Under the pieces are notes generated by a model that worked only from the letters and a program-made list of their open reading frames with translations, did no database searches and was not told where the DNA came from. Both the position numbers and the translations under genes were made by a program. From assembly GCA_017548075.1 (NCBI GenBank), contig JAFYNL010000039.1, forward strand, positions 1-34,074: 34,074 bases of DNA, in the 5' to 3' direction. The stretch comes from Bacteroidaceae bacterium. Lineage in GTDB: Bacteria; Bacteroidota; Bacteroidia; Bacteroidales; Bacteroidaceae. Shown in pieces: positions 1 to 7,604 of the stretch. Numbering within the stretch: the stretch's first letter is position 1; the number at the start of each line of letters is the position of its first letter.

Positions 1-27
1 CCTGTCTGCAATATGGAAGGTGCTTAA

Positions 28-56
28 TGTCACATGTCACAATGTCACAATGTCAC
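28..56. repeat. TGTCACA short tandem repeat
   Basis: Four copies of TGTCAC start at 28, 35, 43 and 51, so the period is 7, 8 and 8 nt. The array lies immediately downstream of the stop codon of the minus-strand gene at 64-387. Read on the minus strand, each unit carries a TGA, and together these fall in all three reading frames. The TGTCACA motif also occurs in the large inverted repeat near 22247. No function is known to me. Confidence 0.8.
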
Positions 57-63
57 AAAATTC

Positions 64-387
64 CTATATCCTTGGCGACTGGAAGATTTTGATGATAAGG
101 GACACGATGAAGATGATGAAACCATACACCACAGGAATCATCGTGCATCTGTATCCGCCCATAAGGACAGCAGGAGACACATCGCCATGCGAATGCATAT
201 AATCGCATATCTGATAGTAACCAAGGAGGCCAAACAGGAATCCCGAGACCAAAGCGAGAAGTCCTATCCTCCACACCCATGCCGGTGCTTTCCATGCGGC
301 GAGAAAAACAAACGCAAGCAAGAGCGTAAGGATGGACATGTGAATCATGTTGCCGCTGATGAAGAAATCTGAAAGCTGAGTAATCAT
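64..387 (-). CDS. Small ExbB/TolQ-like membrane protein
   Basis: This 107-residue protein is almost entirely hydrophobic, with about three membrane segments near residues 15-33, 38-57 and 83-103. The stretch GDVSPAVLMGG followed by a P..YG.II hydrophobic helix resembles the conserved region of short MotA/TolQ/ExbB-type proteins of Bacteroidetes, which are proton-channel subunits in their full-length relatives. It is much shorter than a true ExbB, and no ExbD-type partner is in view. The ATG start at 387 sits behind a well-formed promoter (437-468). It is divergent from the membrane LytTR regulator at 579. The family assignment is by resemblance only; an unclassified membrane protein is the alternative. 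Confidence 0.6.
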   Translation of the reverse strand: MITQLSDFFISGNMIHMSILTLLLAFVFLAAWKAPAWVWRIGLLALVSGFLFGLLGYYQICDYMHSHGDVSPAVLMGGYRCTMIPVVYGFIIFIVSLIIKIFQSPRI

Positions 388-436
388 AGTCTTTTTCTTT
401 TTTTAGAGGTTAAACATTTTGTTGCAGCTGCTGGTG

Positions 437-468
437 CAAAGGTACGGCGATATTGACTTCCTGCCAAA
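437..468 (-). promoter_or_regulatory. Bacteroidetes-type promoter for the ExbB-like gene
   Basis: On the minus strand TTTG (468-465), a 20-nt spacer and TACCTTTG (444-437) match the Bacteroidetes -33/-7 consensus. The predicted transcript would start near 432, leaving about 45 nt of leader before the ATG at 387. Confidence 0.65.
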
Positions 469-562
469 TAATTTGCCCGTCAAAACCCTCTGTCAATTTG
501 CAGAAACCCTCTAAAAGGGGATTTTACTTCGCGAGAATGGCTTTTGTATGACGAGAAATGTG

Positions 563-570
563 TATCTTTG
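563..570 (+). promoter_or_regulatory. -7 box TATCTTTG just before the LytTR gene
   Basis: TATCTTTG matches the TAnnTTTG element and ends 8 nt before the ATG at 579. A TTTG occurs at 543-546, but its 16-nt spacing is shorter than the usual 19-21. If this box is used, the mRNA would have a leader of only a few nucleotides. Confidence 0.5.
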
Positions 571-578
571 CTACGGAT

Positions 579-1301
579 ATGAAACGATTCGCCATCTTTG
601 CCCTCTATTGGGCTGCAGCCATGTTGTTGCTGACCTTCATCCTTTGCAGCATGGGTTATCGCGTGCCCGAAGCCTTGATGCTCAGCACCTCGCTCCTGCC
701 CGTTGCCATCATCTTCCGCCAGATGACTGCCCGCCTAGATTTTTCTGCCAATCGTCGAGAGTCCATCAAGTCACTCATCTTCATTCTTCTCTTTGTGCTG
801 ACGATGGCTTTCCTCGCTGTGCACGTTGCCCAATCCATCATCCTCTTCGATTACCGGCAGATGTCTGAATTGGACTTCTCCGTGCCCTCTATGCTCCTCA
901 ATCCCGTCTTCCTGCTCTCCATGCTCACCCTCATGATAATTGGCGACTACGGGCTCGGAAAGATGCTTGGGAAGCGCTTGCCCGAGGCAGAAGAGACGAT
1001 AACCTTTGTCAGCGACCGCCAAAGCGTGACTCTATCGAGGCAAGAGATTCTCTATGTCGAGAGCTGCGACACAGAGGTTTGGGTTCATGCAACAGAAGGC
1101 CGCCGCTTCCGCAACAAGACCAGCATATCGTCATGGGAACGCCTGCTTGGAGCCGAATATCTCCGCATTCATCGCTCTTTCCTCGTAAGGCTCTCTGCCT
1201 GCACAGGACTGGAGCACGACAATGTGCTCATCGAGGATACCCGGCTCCCCATTTCCAGAAAGTATAAGGAAACCGTACAAGAACGATTAAAAACTAAATA
1301 A
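579..1301 (+). CDS. Membrane-anchored LytTR-domain transcription regulator
   Basis: The 240-residue protein has about four membrane segments in residues 4-128 and a C-terminal LytTR DNA-binding domain at roughly 140-236. Typical LytTR features are the EILYVES strand (156-162), RRFRNKTSISSWERLL (175-190) and LRIHRSFLVRL (195-205). There is no receiver domain, so it is not a classical response regulator; membrane-LytTR proteins of this layout are common in Bacteroidetes. I chose the ATG at 579 because the upstream in-frame ATG at 558 overlaps the -7 box and adds seven unconserved residues. The gene ends 12 nt before the fucosidase gene, so co-transcription is likely. Signal and target genes are unknown. 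Confidence 0.85.
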   Translation: MKRFAIFALYWAAAMLLLTFILCSMGYRVPEALMLSTSLLPVAIIFRQMTARLDFSANRRESIKSLIFILLFVLTMAFLAVHVAQSIILFDYRQMSELDFSVPSMLLNPVFLLSMLTLMIIGDYGLGKMLGKRLPEAEETITFVSDRQSVTLSRQEILYVESCDTEVWVHATEGRRFRNKTSISSWERLLGAEYLRIHRSFLVRLSACTGLEHDNVLIEDTRLPISRKYKETVQERLKTK

Positions 1302-1313
1302 GCACACAATACT

Positions 1314-2927
1314 ATGAGACAATCACTCTTGATTTTAGCCTTCTTCTGTGCCACGATATCGGTTGCGCAGGAGACCTACAGAATCCCTGTCAGCGAGGAG
1401 AACGAGAAGATGCAGACAGGACAGTTTGAACCTACTTGGCAGTCGCTAGAGCAGCATCAGACACCCGAATGGTTCCGCAATGCAAAGTTCGGCATCTGGG
1501 CACATTGGGGAGCACAATGCGTGGAAGGCAGCGGCGACTGGATGGCTCGCGAGATGTATATGGAGGGGCACTACAAATCGAACTTTCACAGAGAGCACTA
1601 CGGACATCCTTCTGAGTTCGGATACAAGGACATTCTGCCGCTCTTCAAGGCCGAGCATTGGCAACCTGACAGCCTTGTGGCTCGCTACAAACGTTGTGGT
1701 GCTCAGTACTTCTTTGTCCTTGGAAATCACCACGATAACTTCGACCTTTGGGATTCCCAATACCAACCTTGGAACAGCAAGAACATCGGGCCTAAGCGAG
1801 ACATCTTAGGAGAATGGGCTGCTGCTGCCAAAAAGTATGGCTTACCTCTCGGAATCTCCTTCCATGCCGACCATGCTTGGACTTGGTTCGAGCCTTCGCA
1901 GCGATATGACCTCGAAGGCGAAAAGGCTGGCGTCTATTATGATGGCAACCTCAGAAAGGAGGACGGCAAAGGCAAATGGTGGGAAGGACTTGACCCGCAG
2001 ATGCTTTATCAGCAAGACCATCCGATGAGCAAGGGCTCGTGGGACAACGGCGCTATTCATGGGCAATGGGATTGGAGCCACGGCGCTTGTCCGCCCTCGC
2101 AGGAGTTCGTCAACAACTTCTACAATCGCACGCTCGACGCCATCAATCGTTACAACCCAGACCTCATCTACTTCGACGTCACCGTTCTGCCCTTCTATCC
2201 CCTGAGCGACTGCGGCCTGAAGATTGCCACACATCTTTATAATAAGAATCCTCGAGGTGTCGTCTTCGGCAAGATACTGAATGACGAGCAGAAGAAGGCC
2301 TTGACTTGGGATGTGGAGCGAGGTGCTCCTAATCAGATAATTGAGCAACCTTGGCAGACTTGCAATTGCATCGGCGATTGGCACTACAACATCGGCACTT
2401 ACGAAAGAGGCTATCGCACAGCAACAAACATGGTGAAGCAACTTGTCGATATCGTCTCAAAGAATGGCAACCTGCTCCTCAACATTCCTCTTCGAGGCGA
2501 CGGGACTTACGACGAGAAGGCTGCCAAGTTCCTTGATGAACTGGAGGCTTGGATGACACAAAATGGCGAGAGCATCTTCGGCACTCGGCCTTGGGTGAAG
2601 TTCGGCGAAGGTCCTGTGGCAGAGAAAGATATCGCGATTAATTCGCAGGGTTTCAACGAAGGGCAGTACAACGGGATGGACTATCGCGACATTCGCTTCA
2701 ATCAAACAGAGAAGCACCTTTATGTGACTGCGATGGGTTGGCCTGAAGACGGCAAACTCCTCATCAAATCCCTTGCAAAAGGCAATCCCGACTTCAAGAA
2801 GCCCATCTCCTCCGTCATGCTCTTAGGCTTCGGCAAACTCAAAGCAAAGCAGACAAAAGAAGGGCTGGAGGTTCTTCTCCCCCAACCCTGCAATAAGATT
2901 GCTCCTGTCCTAAAGATAAGGAAATAA
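1314..2927 (+). CDS. Secreted alpha-L-fucosidase, GH29 family
   Basis: This 537-residue protein starts with a signal peptide (about residues 1-19, ending SVAQ). GH29 hallmarks are FGIWAHWG (59-66), NHHDNFDLWDS (138-148) and ISFHADHAW (181-189). The strand LIYFD puts the likely catalytic nucleophile at Asp288. The C-terminal ~110 residues look like the family's beta-sandwich. The enzyme should release alpha-L-fucose from glycans in the periplasm or at the cell surface; linkage preference cannot be read from the sequence. The neighbouring LytTR gene suggests shared transcription. It converges with the M3 peptidase gene, with only 2 nt between the two stop codons. Confidence 0.92.
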   Translation: MRQSLLILAFFCATISVAQETYRIPVSEENEKMQTGQFEPTWQSLEQHQTPEWFRNAKFGIWAHWGAQCVEGSGDWMAREMYMEGHYKSNFHREHYGHPSEFGYKDILPLFKAEHWQPDSLVARYKRCGAQYFFVLGNHHDNFDLWDSQYQPWNSKNIGPKRDILGEWAAAAKKYGLPLGISFHADHAWTWFEPSQRYDLEGEKAGVYYDGNLRKEDGKGKWWEGLDPQMLYQQDHPMSKGSWDNGAIHGQWDWSHGACPPSQEFVNNFYNRTLDAINRYNPDLIYFDVTVLPFYPLSDCGLKIATHLYNKNPRGVVFGKILNDEQKKALTWDVERGAPNQIIEQPWQTCNCIGDWHYNIGTYERGYRTATNMVKQLVDIVSKNGNLLLNIPLRGDGTYDEKAAKFLDELEAWMTQNGESIFGTRPWVKFGEGPVAEKDIAINSQGFNEGQYNGMDYRDIRFNQTEKHLYVTAMGWPEDGKLLIKSLAKGNPDFKKPISSVMLLGFGKLKAKQTKEGLEVLLPQPCNKIAPVLKIRK

Positions 2928-2929
2928 CT

Positions 2930-4927
2930 CTACTTCAATCCGCGACCTACGAGAAAGGCGGTGTTGTCTGGCATGCGGTCAGCAAAGCGCTGGAAGAGTA
3001 TCATAGGCTCTTCACCGCCACCTTTCTCGAGGAAAGTTTGCTTGAACTTGGTGGCCAACTCCTTGTTCCAGACATTGCCTGAAGCCTCAAAGATGGAGAA
3101 GATGTCCTTGTCCAACACCTCTGCCCAAAGATAGCCATAGTAGCCAGCACTATAACCGCTGGAGAAGATGTGGTTGAAGTAGGTAGTACGATAGCGAGGG
3201 CCAATCTCAGGAATGAGCCCCATCTCCTTACAAACCTTCTTCTCGAAGTCATCGATGTCAATTCCCTCGATGCTCTCCAACTCGTGCCACTTCATGTCAA
3301 GAATCGAGGCAGCACAAAGTTCTGTAGTCATGAAGCCCTGGTTGAACTTCAAGGAGTTGTTTATCTTCTCGACCAGTTCTGCAGGAATCACTTCGCCCTT
3401 GTCGTTTGTAGCATATTGCGCCAAGAGTTCAGGTTGGAAAGCCCAGTTCTCGTTGAACTGCGAGAAAGTCTCGACGAAGTCGCGCTTAACGCTTGTACCG
3501 CTGACAGAAGGATAATGGCATTGAGTCAGCAAGCCGTGCAAAGCATGACCGAACTCGTGGAAGACTGTCTGCACCTCGTCGATGGTAAGATTCTCTTCAA
3601 GATTGCCAACGTTGACGATGATGGGACGAACCATCTTGCCCTCAGCATCCACATATTGCTCGCGGATGTTGTTCATCCAAGCACCGCCACGCTTACTGCT
3701 GCGAGGCAGATAGTCGGTCGTAAAGATGCCAAGCAGATTACCTTCTGCATCAGAAACCTTATAAGTGGTAACCACATCTGGGTTATAGGAAGGCACATCC
3801 TCCAGTTTCTCCATGTTTACGCCATAGAGGGTGTTGGCTGCGATGAAGATGCCTTTCACAACGTTCTCCAGCTTGAAGTAAGGTTTGGTGAGTTCTTCGT
3901 TCAGGTCGTACTTCTGTTTACGCACCTTCTCTGCATAATACCACCAGTCCCAAGGCTCTATCTTGCTGCCAGCGGGGAGTTTGCCTGCCGCAATGTCCTC
4001 GTCCATCAGCTTTTGCATATCATTAACCTCTTCCTTTGCTTTCGTTACGGCAGCTGCCATAATGTCGGCAAGGAAAGCATCGACCGTCGCAGGATCGTGA
4101 GCCATCTTCGGTTCGAGAATGTAGGCTGCAGGGTTATCGAAGCCCATAATCTTTGCCTTCTCAATGCGAAGACGCATGATGTCGAGGACGAGCTGACGGT
4201 TGTCGAACTCGTTGCCGTTATGACCTCGCATCGTGTATGCCTGCAGCATTTCCTGACGAAGAGCACGGTCCTCTGTCGTAGTCATGGCATTGGGATAGTC
4301 AGAGACGCTGATTCCGAACTTCTCTTTGAAAGCATTGCTCTCGGAGAGGATGTTGTTACCCAGCTTCTGCGTCTTGGTTGCCATCTCCGTATTGATTTCG
4401 CGAAGGCGAGCTTGTTGCTTTTCAGGAAGACCTATGCCATTACGTTCGAAAGCCTCGAAATGCTTCTTCAGCACCATCTGTTGCTCTCGAGTCAGTTGGC
4501 TCTGGTCAGCAAAGTAGAGCTTCGCAATACGCTCATAAAGGCCTTTGTTGAAGGAGATGTTGTCCTCGTGTTCAGTAAGCATAGGGATGGTCTTCTCCAT
4601 GACTGAGTCGAGTGCGTCTGTGCGGTCAGTCTCAGAAACGTTATACAACACGCCTGACACTTTGCTCAGGATTTCGCCTGAGAGTTCCAAGGGCAGAATC
4701 GTGTTCTCGAACGTTGGCGCTTCAGGGTTGTTCACAATCGAGTCAATCTCTTTGCTCTGCTGCTCGATGCCTGCCTCAATAGCGGGGATGTAGTCATCGA
4801 CCTGGATGTCCCCGAAAGGAGGGATGCCATAAGGTGTGTCCCACTCAGTAAGGAAAGGGTTCTGACGATTGTTGTTACATGCCAGAAGTAACATTACTGC
4901 TGTCATACCAAAAAGAATCTTCTTCAT
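2930..4927 (-). CDS. dcp: M3-family zinc metallopeptidase lipoprotein (Dcp-like)
   Basis: This 665-residue protein carries the M3 zinc motif HEFGHALHG (His457, Glu458, His461) and a downstream ETFSQFNE segment with the likely third ligand Glu486. Length and similarity fit peptidyl-dipeptidase Dcp / oligopeptidase A. A lipobox, LLLAC, makes Cys17 the probable lipidation site, so unlike cytosolic E. coli Dcp it is predicted to be a membrane-attached periplasmic peptidase that cleaves short peptides. It is the last gene of the serC-serA run, 12 nt after the hydrolase gene. The exact cleavage mode, dipeptidyl release versus endo-cleavage, is not settled by sequence. Confidence 0.9.
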   Translation of the reverse strand: MKKILFGMTAVMLLLACNNNRQNPFLTEWDTPYGIPPFGDIQVDDYIPAIEAGIEQQSKEIDSIVNNPEAPTFENTILPLELSGEILSKVSGVLYNVSETDRTDALDSVMEKTIPMLTEHEDNISFNKGLYERIAKLYFADQSQLTREQQMVLKKHFEAFERNGIGLPEKQQARLREINTEMATKTQKLGNNILSESNAFKEKFGISVSDYPNAMTTTEDRALRQEMLQAYTMRGHNGNEFDNRQLVLDIMRLRIEKAKIMGFDNPAAYILEPKMAHDPATVDAFLADIMAAAVTKAKEEVNDMQKLMDEDIAAGKLPAGSKIEPWDWWYYAEKVRKQKYDLNEELTKPYFKLENVVKGIFIAANTLYGVNMEKLEDVPSYNPDVVTTYKVSDAEGNLLGIFTTDYLPRSSKRGGAWMNNIREQYVDAEGKMVRPIIVNVGNLEENLTIDEVQTVFHEFGHALHGLLTQCHYPSVSGTSVKRDFVETFSQFNENWAFQPELLAQYATNDKGEVIPAELVEKINNSLKFNQGFMTTELCAASILDMKWHELESIEGIDIDDFEKKVCKEMGLIPEIGPRYRTTYFNHIFSSGYSAGYYGYLWAEVLDKDIFSIFEASGNVWNKELATKFKQTFLEKGGGEEPMILFQRFADRMPDNTAFLVGRGLK

Positions 4928-4939
4928 AATATAATTGGT

Positions 4940-5764
4940 TTATTTCATTTGTTGCACAAAGAATGCGACGGCCAACTTCACAGCCACCTCGGGATGAGGA
5001 CCAAAGCCGTGGTCGTAGCGGTCAAGCAGATGCCATTCGCTCCCCTTCCAGAGCTGATGGAAACGAAGGCCGTAGGTGAAAGGAACAACGCGGTCAGAAG
5101 TGCCGTGGATGATGCAAGCACGACCTTTATAGCCCTCTGCAGTCTCATAAATAGGCAGCCAAAAGGCCGTCTTGATGTAGTCGCGACCAAGATGATGTCC
5201 CCACACCTCGACATATTCTGGAGGGTCAAGCGGGTCGCCTGTTTGTTCCTTTTGACCAGGCACATTGCCTCGGATGGCATCGTCGCGCAGCACTCCAGCT
5301 GGAGCCAACAAAACGACGCCTCCCTTCAGGGCTTTCTTGCCCAAACGTCCTGCCAACATTGCCGTCACGACGCCACCTTGAGAATGACCTGCTATGCCGA
5401 TTCTGCCAAAGCGTCCATCTGCTTTCACCCAGTCGTAAACATGGTGAGCGTCTTCAATCTCATTGGGGACAGTCATCTGCACGAAGTCGCCTTCGCTCTC
5501 GCCGTGACCGTTGAAGTCAAAACGAATGCTGGCAATGCCTTGTGCCTCTAAATCGTAAGCGATACTGCGTTCCAAGCCGCCATTCCTATTGCCTGTAAAA
5601 CCGTGACATAAAATCACAATCGGACACTTCTTGGGCATCACATCAGGCGTCTGCAAATCGGCCACCAGCTTACCGTGGTCGCCCTGAATCAACACTCTTT
5701 CTGTACGGGCACTTGCGATGCTTGTAATAAGTAAGCAAGCAAAGAGAAGGGAAATATGTTTCAT
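4940..5764 (-). CDS. Secreted alpha/beta hydrolase (esterase-like)
   Basis: The 274-residue protein has a signal peptide (about 1-19) and a complete alpha/beta-hydrolase core. The features are HGFTG oxyanion region at 54-58, nucleophile Ser128 in GHSQGG, Asp224 in HGTSDRVVP and His252 in RYDHGF. The layout resembles the cinnamoyl/feruloyl esterases and serine aminopeptidase-like hydrolases found in gut bacteria, so an acyl-ester substrate is plausible but not proven. It lies 1 nt after the YigZ gene and 12 nt before the M3 peptidase gene, in the same apparent transcript. Confidence 0.85.
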   Translation of the reverse strand: MKHISLLFACLLITSIASARTERVLIQGDHGKLVADLQTPDVMPKKCPIVILCHGFTGNRNGGLERSIAYDLEAQGIASIRFDFNGHGESEGDFVQMTVPNEIEDAHHVYDWVKADGRFGRIGIAGHSQGGVVTAMLAGRLGKKALKGGVVLLAPAGVLRDDAIRGNVPGQKEQTGDPLDPPEYVEVWGHHLGRDYIKTAFWLPIYETAEGYKGRACIIHGTSDRVVPFTYGLRFHQLWKGSEWHLLDRYDHGFGPHPEVAVKLAVAFFVQQMK

Positions 5765-5765
5765 A

Positions 5766-6353
5766 TCAATAAGGATTAATTGCTTTCTTGATGCGGGTTT
5801 GGAGTTCCTCTAAAAGGCCTTTGCGGATGCTGACTTTCATTTGGCAATCCATATCGTAGCTCTGCGAGAGTACGCGAGCATCCATGTCGCGAACGACCTT
5901 CATCACCGCATTCATGAGCGGGTACTCGAAGGTAAAGTCGTATTCCGCCTCGACCTGCCGCTCCTCAATGGTAGCGTTGGCAATGGCTTCTGCCGCAGCT
6001 GTGCGATAAGCCACAATAAGACCGCTTGTACCAAGTTTCACGCCTCCAAAGTAACGTACTACCAGGATGATGATGTTCGTCAGCTCATTCGAATTGATTT
6101 GTCCCAAGATAGGCTTGCCAGCGGTTCCACTCGGTTCTCCATTATCGTTAGAGCGAAAGGTCTCCCGCTCTGCCCCAATCATATAGGCCCAGCAAACATG
6201 ACGAGCGTCGTAGTACTTCTTCTGGTACTGCTCCACCAACGCCATCGCCTCCTCGACAGTACTTACAGGATGCGCAAAAGCGAGGAACTTACTCCTGAGT
6301 TCAGTGTAAGTGCCCTCGCTCTTGTCTGTTATGGTCTTATAAATATCTACCAA
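5766..6353 (-). CDS. YigZ / IMPACT family protein
   Basis: This protein of about 195 residues shows the IMPACT family core: SKFLAFAHPV, YYDARHVCWAY, NDNGEPSGTAGKPIL and FGGVKLGTSGL. A C-terminal ferredoxin-like region follows. Bacterial YigZ proteins have no firmly assigned reaction; the eukaryotic relative IMPACT binds ribosomes and Gcn1. There is no ATG near the start. TTG at 6353 gives M-VDIYKTI, matching the usual family N-terminus, and sits 2 nt after the DUF1015 stop codon, so I prefer it. A longer reading from TTG 6407 would overlap DUF1015 by 52 nt. It belongs to the serC-serA-DUF1015 run. Confidence 0.85.
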   Translation of the reverse strand: MVDIYKTITDKSEGTYTELRSKFLAFAHPVSTVEEAMALVEQYQKKYYDARHVCWAYMIGAERETFRSNDNGEPSGTAGKPILGQINSNELTNIIILVVRYFGGVKLGTSGLIVAYRTAAAEAIANATIEERQVEAEYDFTFEYPLMNAVMKVVRDMDARVLSQSYDMDCQMKVSIRKGLLEELQTRIKKAINPY

Positions 6354-6355
6354 CT

Positions 6356-7603
6356 TCAGCTGAGTTTGTGTATCACAAGTCCTGAACGAAGTTTCGGTTC
6401 GAACCAAGTTGCCTTGGGTGGCATGATGTTTCCACTATCGGCAATGTTCATAATTTGATTCATACTGACGGGATAGAGAGCCAAAGCCATCTTCATCTCG
6501 CCGCTATCTACGCGACGCTTCAACTCTCCCAAGCCACGAAGTCCGCCCACGAAGTCTATACGCTGAGAAGAACGCAAGTCCTTGATATCAAGCAGTTCGT
6601 CCAAGATGAGATTACTGCTCACACTCACATCAAGACTTCCTATTGGGTCGTTCTCATCAACAAGACCTTCCTTGAGCATCAAGCTGTACCAAACACCGTT
6701 CAGATAGAGGCTGAACTCATGCAGTTGAGCAGGACGATATGGCTCTGAGCCTTTCGCAGTAACGATGAAGTTCTTAGCCAATGCCGAAAGGAACTCCTCG
6801 TCAGTCATGCCGTTCAAGTCCTTGACGACACGATTGTAGTCGAGGATGGTCAACTGACTTGCAGGGAAGCAAACCGCCATGAAGTAGTTGTACTCCTCAT
6901 CGCCACGATGATTGGGGTTCTGCTTTGCTTTCTCTGCACCCACAAGGGCTGCCGCAGCACTGCGATGATGCCCGTCTGCTATATATAAATAAGGTATAGC
7001 GGCAAAGGCCTCAGTGATTGTGCGGATGTCTTCTGCCTGCTTGACCAGCCAAAGCTGATGACGGAAGCCGTCGATAGGAGCGATGAAGTCGTACTCGGGC
7101 TCTGTCTTTGCTATGCGACTTATAAGTGCATCAAGCACAGGATTATCAGGATAAGCAAAGAAGACTGGCTCCATGTTGGCATTGTTCACGCGGACGTGCT
7201 TCATGCGGTCCTCTTCCTTATCTCGGCGAGTCAGCTCGTGCTTCTTGATGACGCCGTTCATGTAGTCCTCCACTGCCGCAGCCACAACAAGGCCATATTG
7301 CGTCTTGCCATTCATCGTCTGGGCATAGATGTAGTACATCTCGTCTGCATCCTGCTTGAGCCAGCCCTTGTCCTGGAACTTCTGGAACTGACGCGCAGCC
7401 TCCTCATAGACACGTGGGTCGTACTCGCTCGTGCCGACGGGAAAGTTTATTTCAGGCTTGATGATGTGATAGAGCGACTTCTCGTTGTCGCCAGCCTCAG
7501 CGCGAGCCTCTTCCGAATCAAGCACGTCGTAAGGACGGCTCTCTACCTGCTCGACGAGTTCCTTCGGAGGACGAATGCCTTTGAAAGGTTTAATCTTAGC
7601 CAT
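6356..7603 (-). CDS. DUF1015 family protein in serine biosynthesis operon
   Basis: The 415-residue protein matches DUF1015 over its full length: IRPPKE near the start, HELTRRDKEEDRMKH (122-136), IADGHHRSAAA (208-218), LTILDYNRVV (251-260) and the closing WFEPKLRSGLVIHKL. No signal peptide or membrane segment is visible, so it should be cytosolic. It starts 1 nt after the serA stop codon. Linkage with serA and serC is, to my knowledge, seen repeatedly in other bacteria, suggesting a role in serine or phosphoserine metabolism. The ADGHHR motif resembles the HxR-type motif of ParB/sulfiredoxin-fold proteins, which include free-serine kinases. That is inference; the biochemical role is unknown. 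Confidence 0.9.
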   Translation of the reverse strand: MAKIKPFKGIRPPKELVEQVESRPYDVLDSEEARAEAGDNEKSLYHIIKPEINFPVGTSEYDPRVYEEAARQFQKFQDKGWLKQDADEMYYIYAQTMNGKTQYGLVVAAAVEDYMNGVIKKHELTRRDKEEDRMKHVRVNNANMEPVFFAYPDNPVLDALISRIAKTEPEYDFIAPIDGFRHQLWLVKQAEDIRTITEAFAAIPYLYIADGHHRSAAAALVGAEKAKQNPNHRGDEEYNYFMAVCFPASQLTILDYNRVVKDLNGMTDEEFLSALAKNFIVTAKGSEPYRPAQLHEFSLYLNGVWYSLMLKEGLVDENDPIGSLDVSVSSNLILDELLDIKDLRSSQRIDFVGGLRGLGELKRRVDSGEMKMALALYPVSMNQIMNIADSGNIMPPKATWFEPKLRSGLVIHKLS

Positions 7604-7604
7604 C

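Noticed and set aside
20-372. Short plus-strand frames over the first gene
   Set aside because: They run through the TGTCACA repeat and oppose a hydrophobic protein with a good promoter.
3170-4606. 478-codon open frame opposite the M3 peptidase gene
   Set aside because: It is antisense to a gene with clear motifs, has no recognisable domain, signal or promoter, and its length follows from the codon bias of the real gene.
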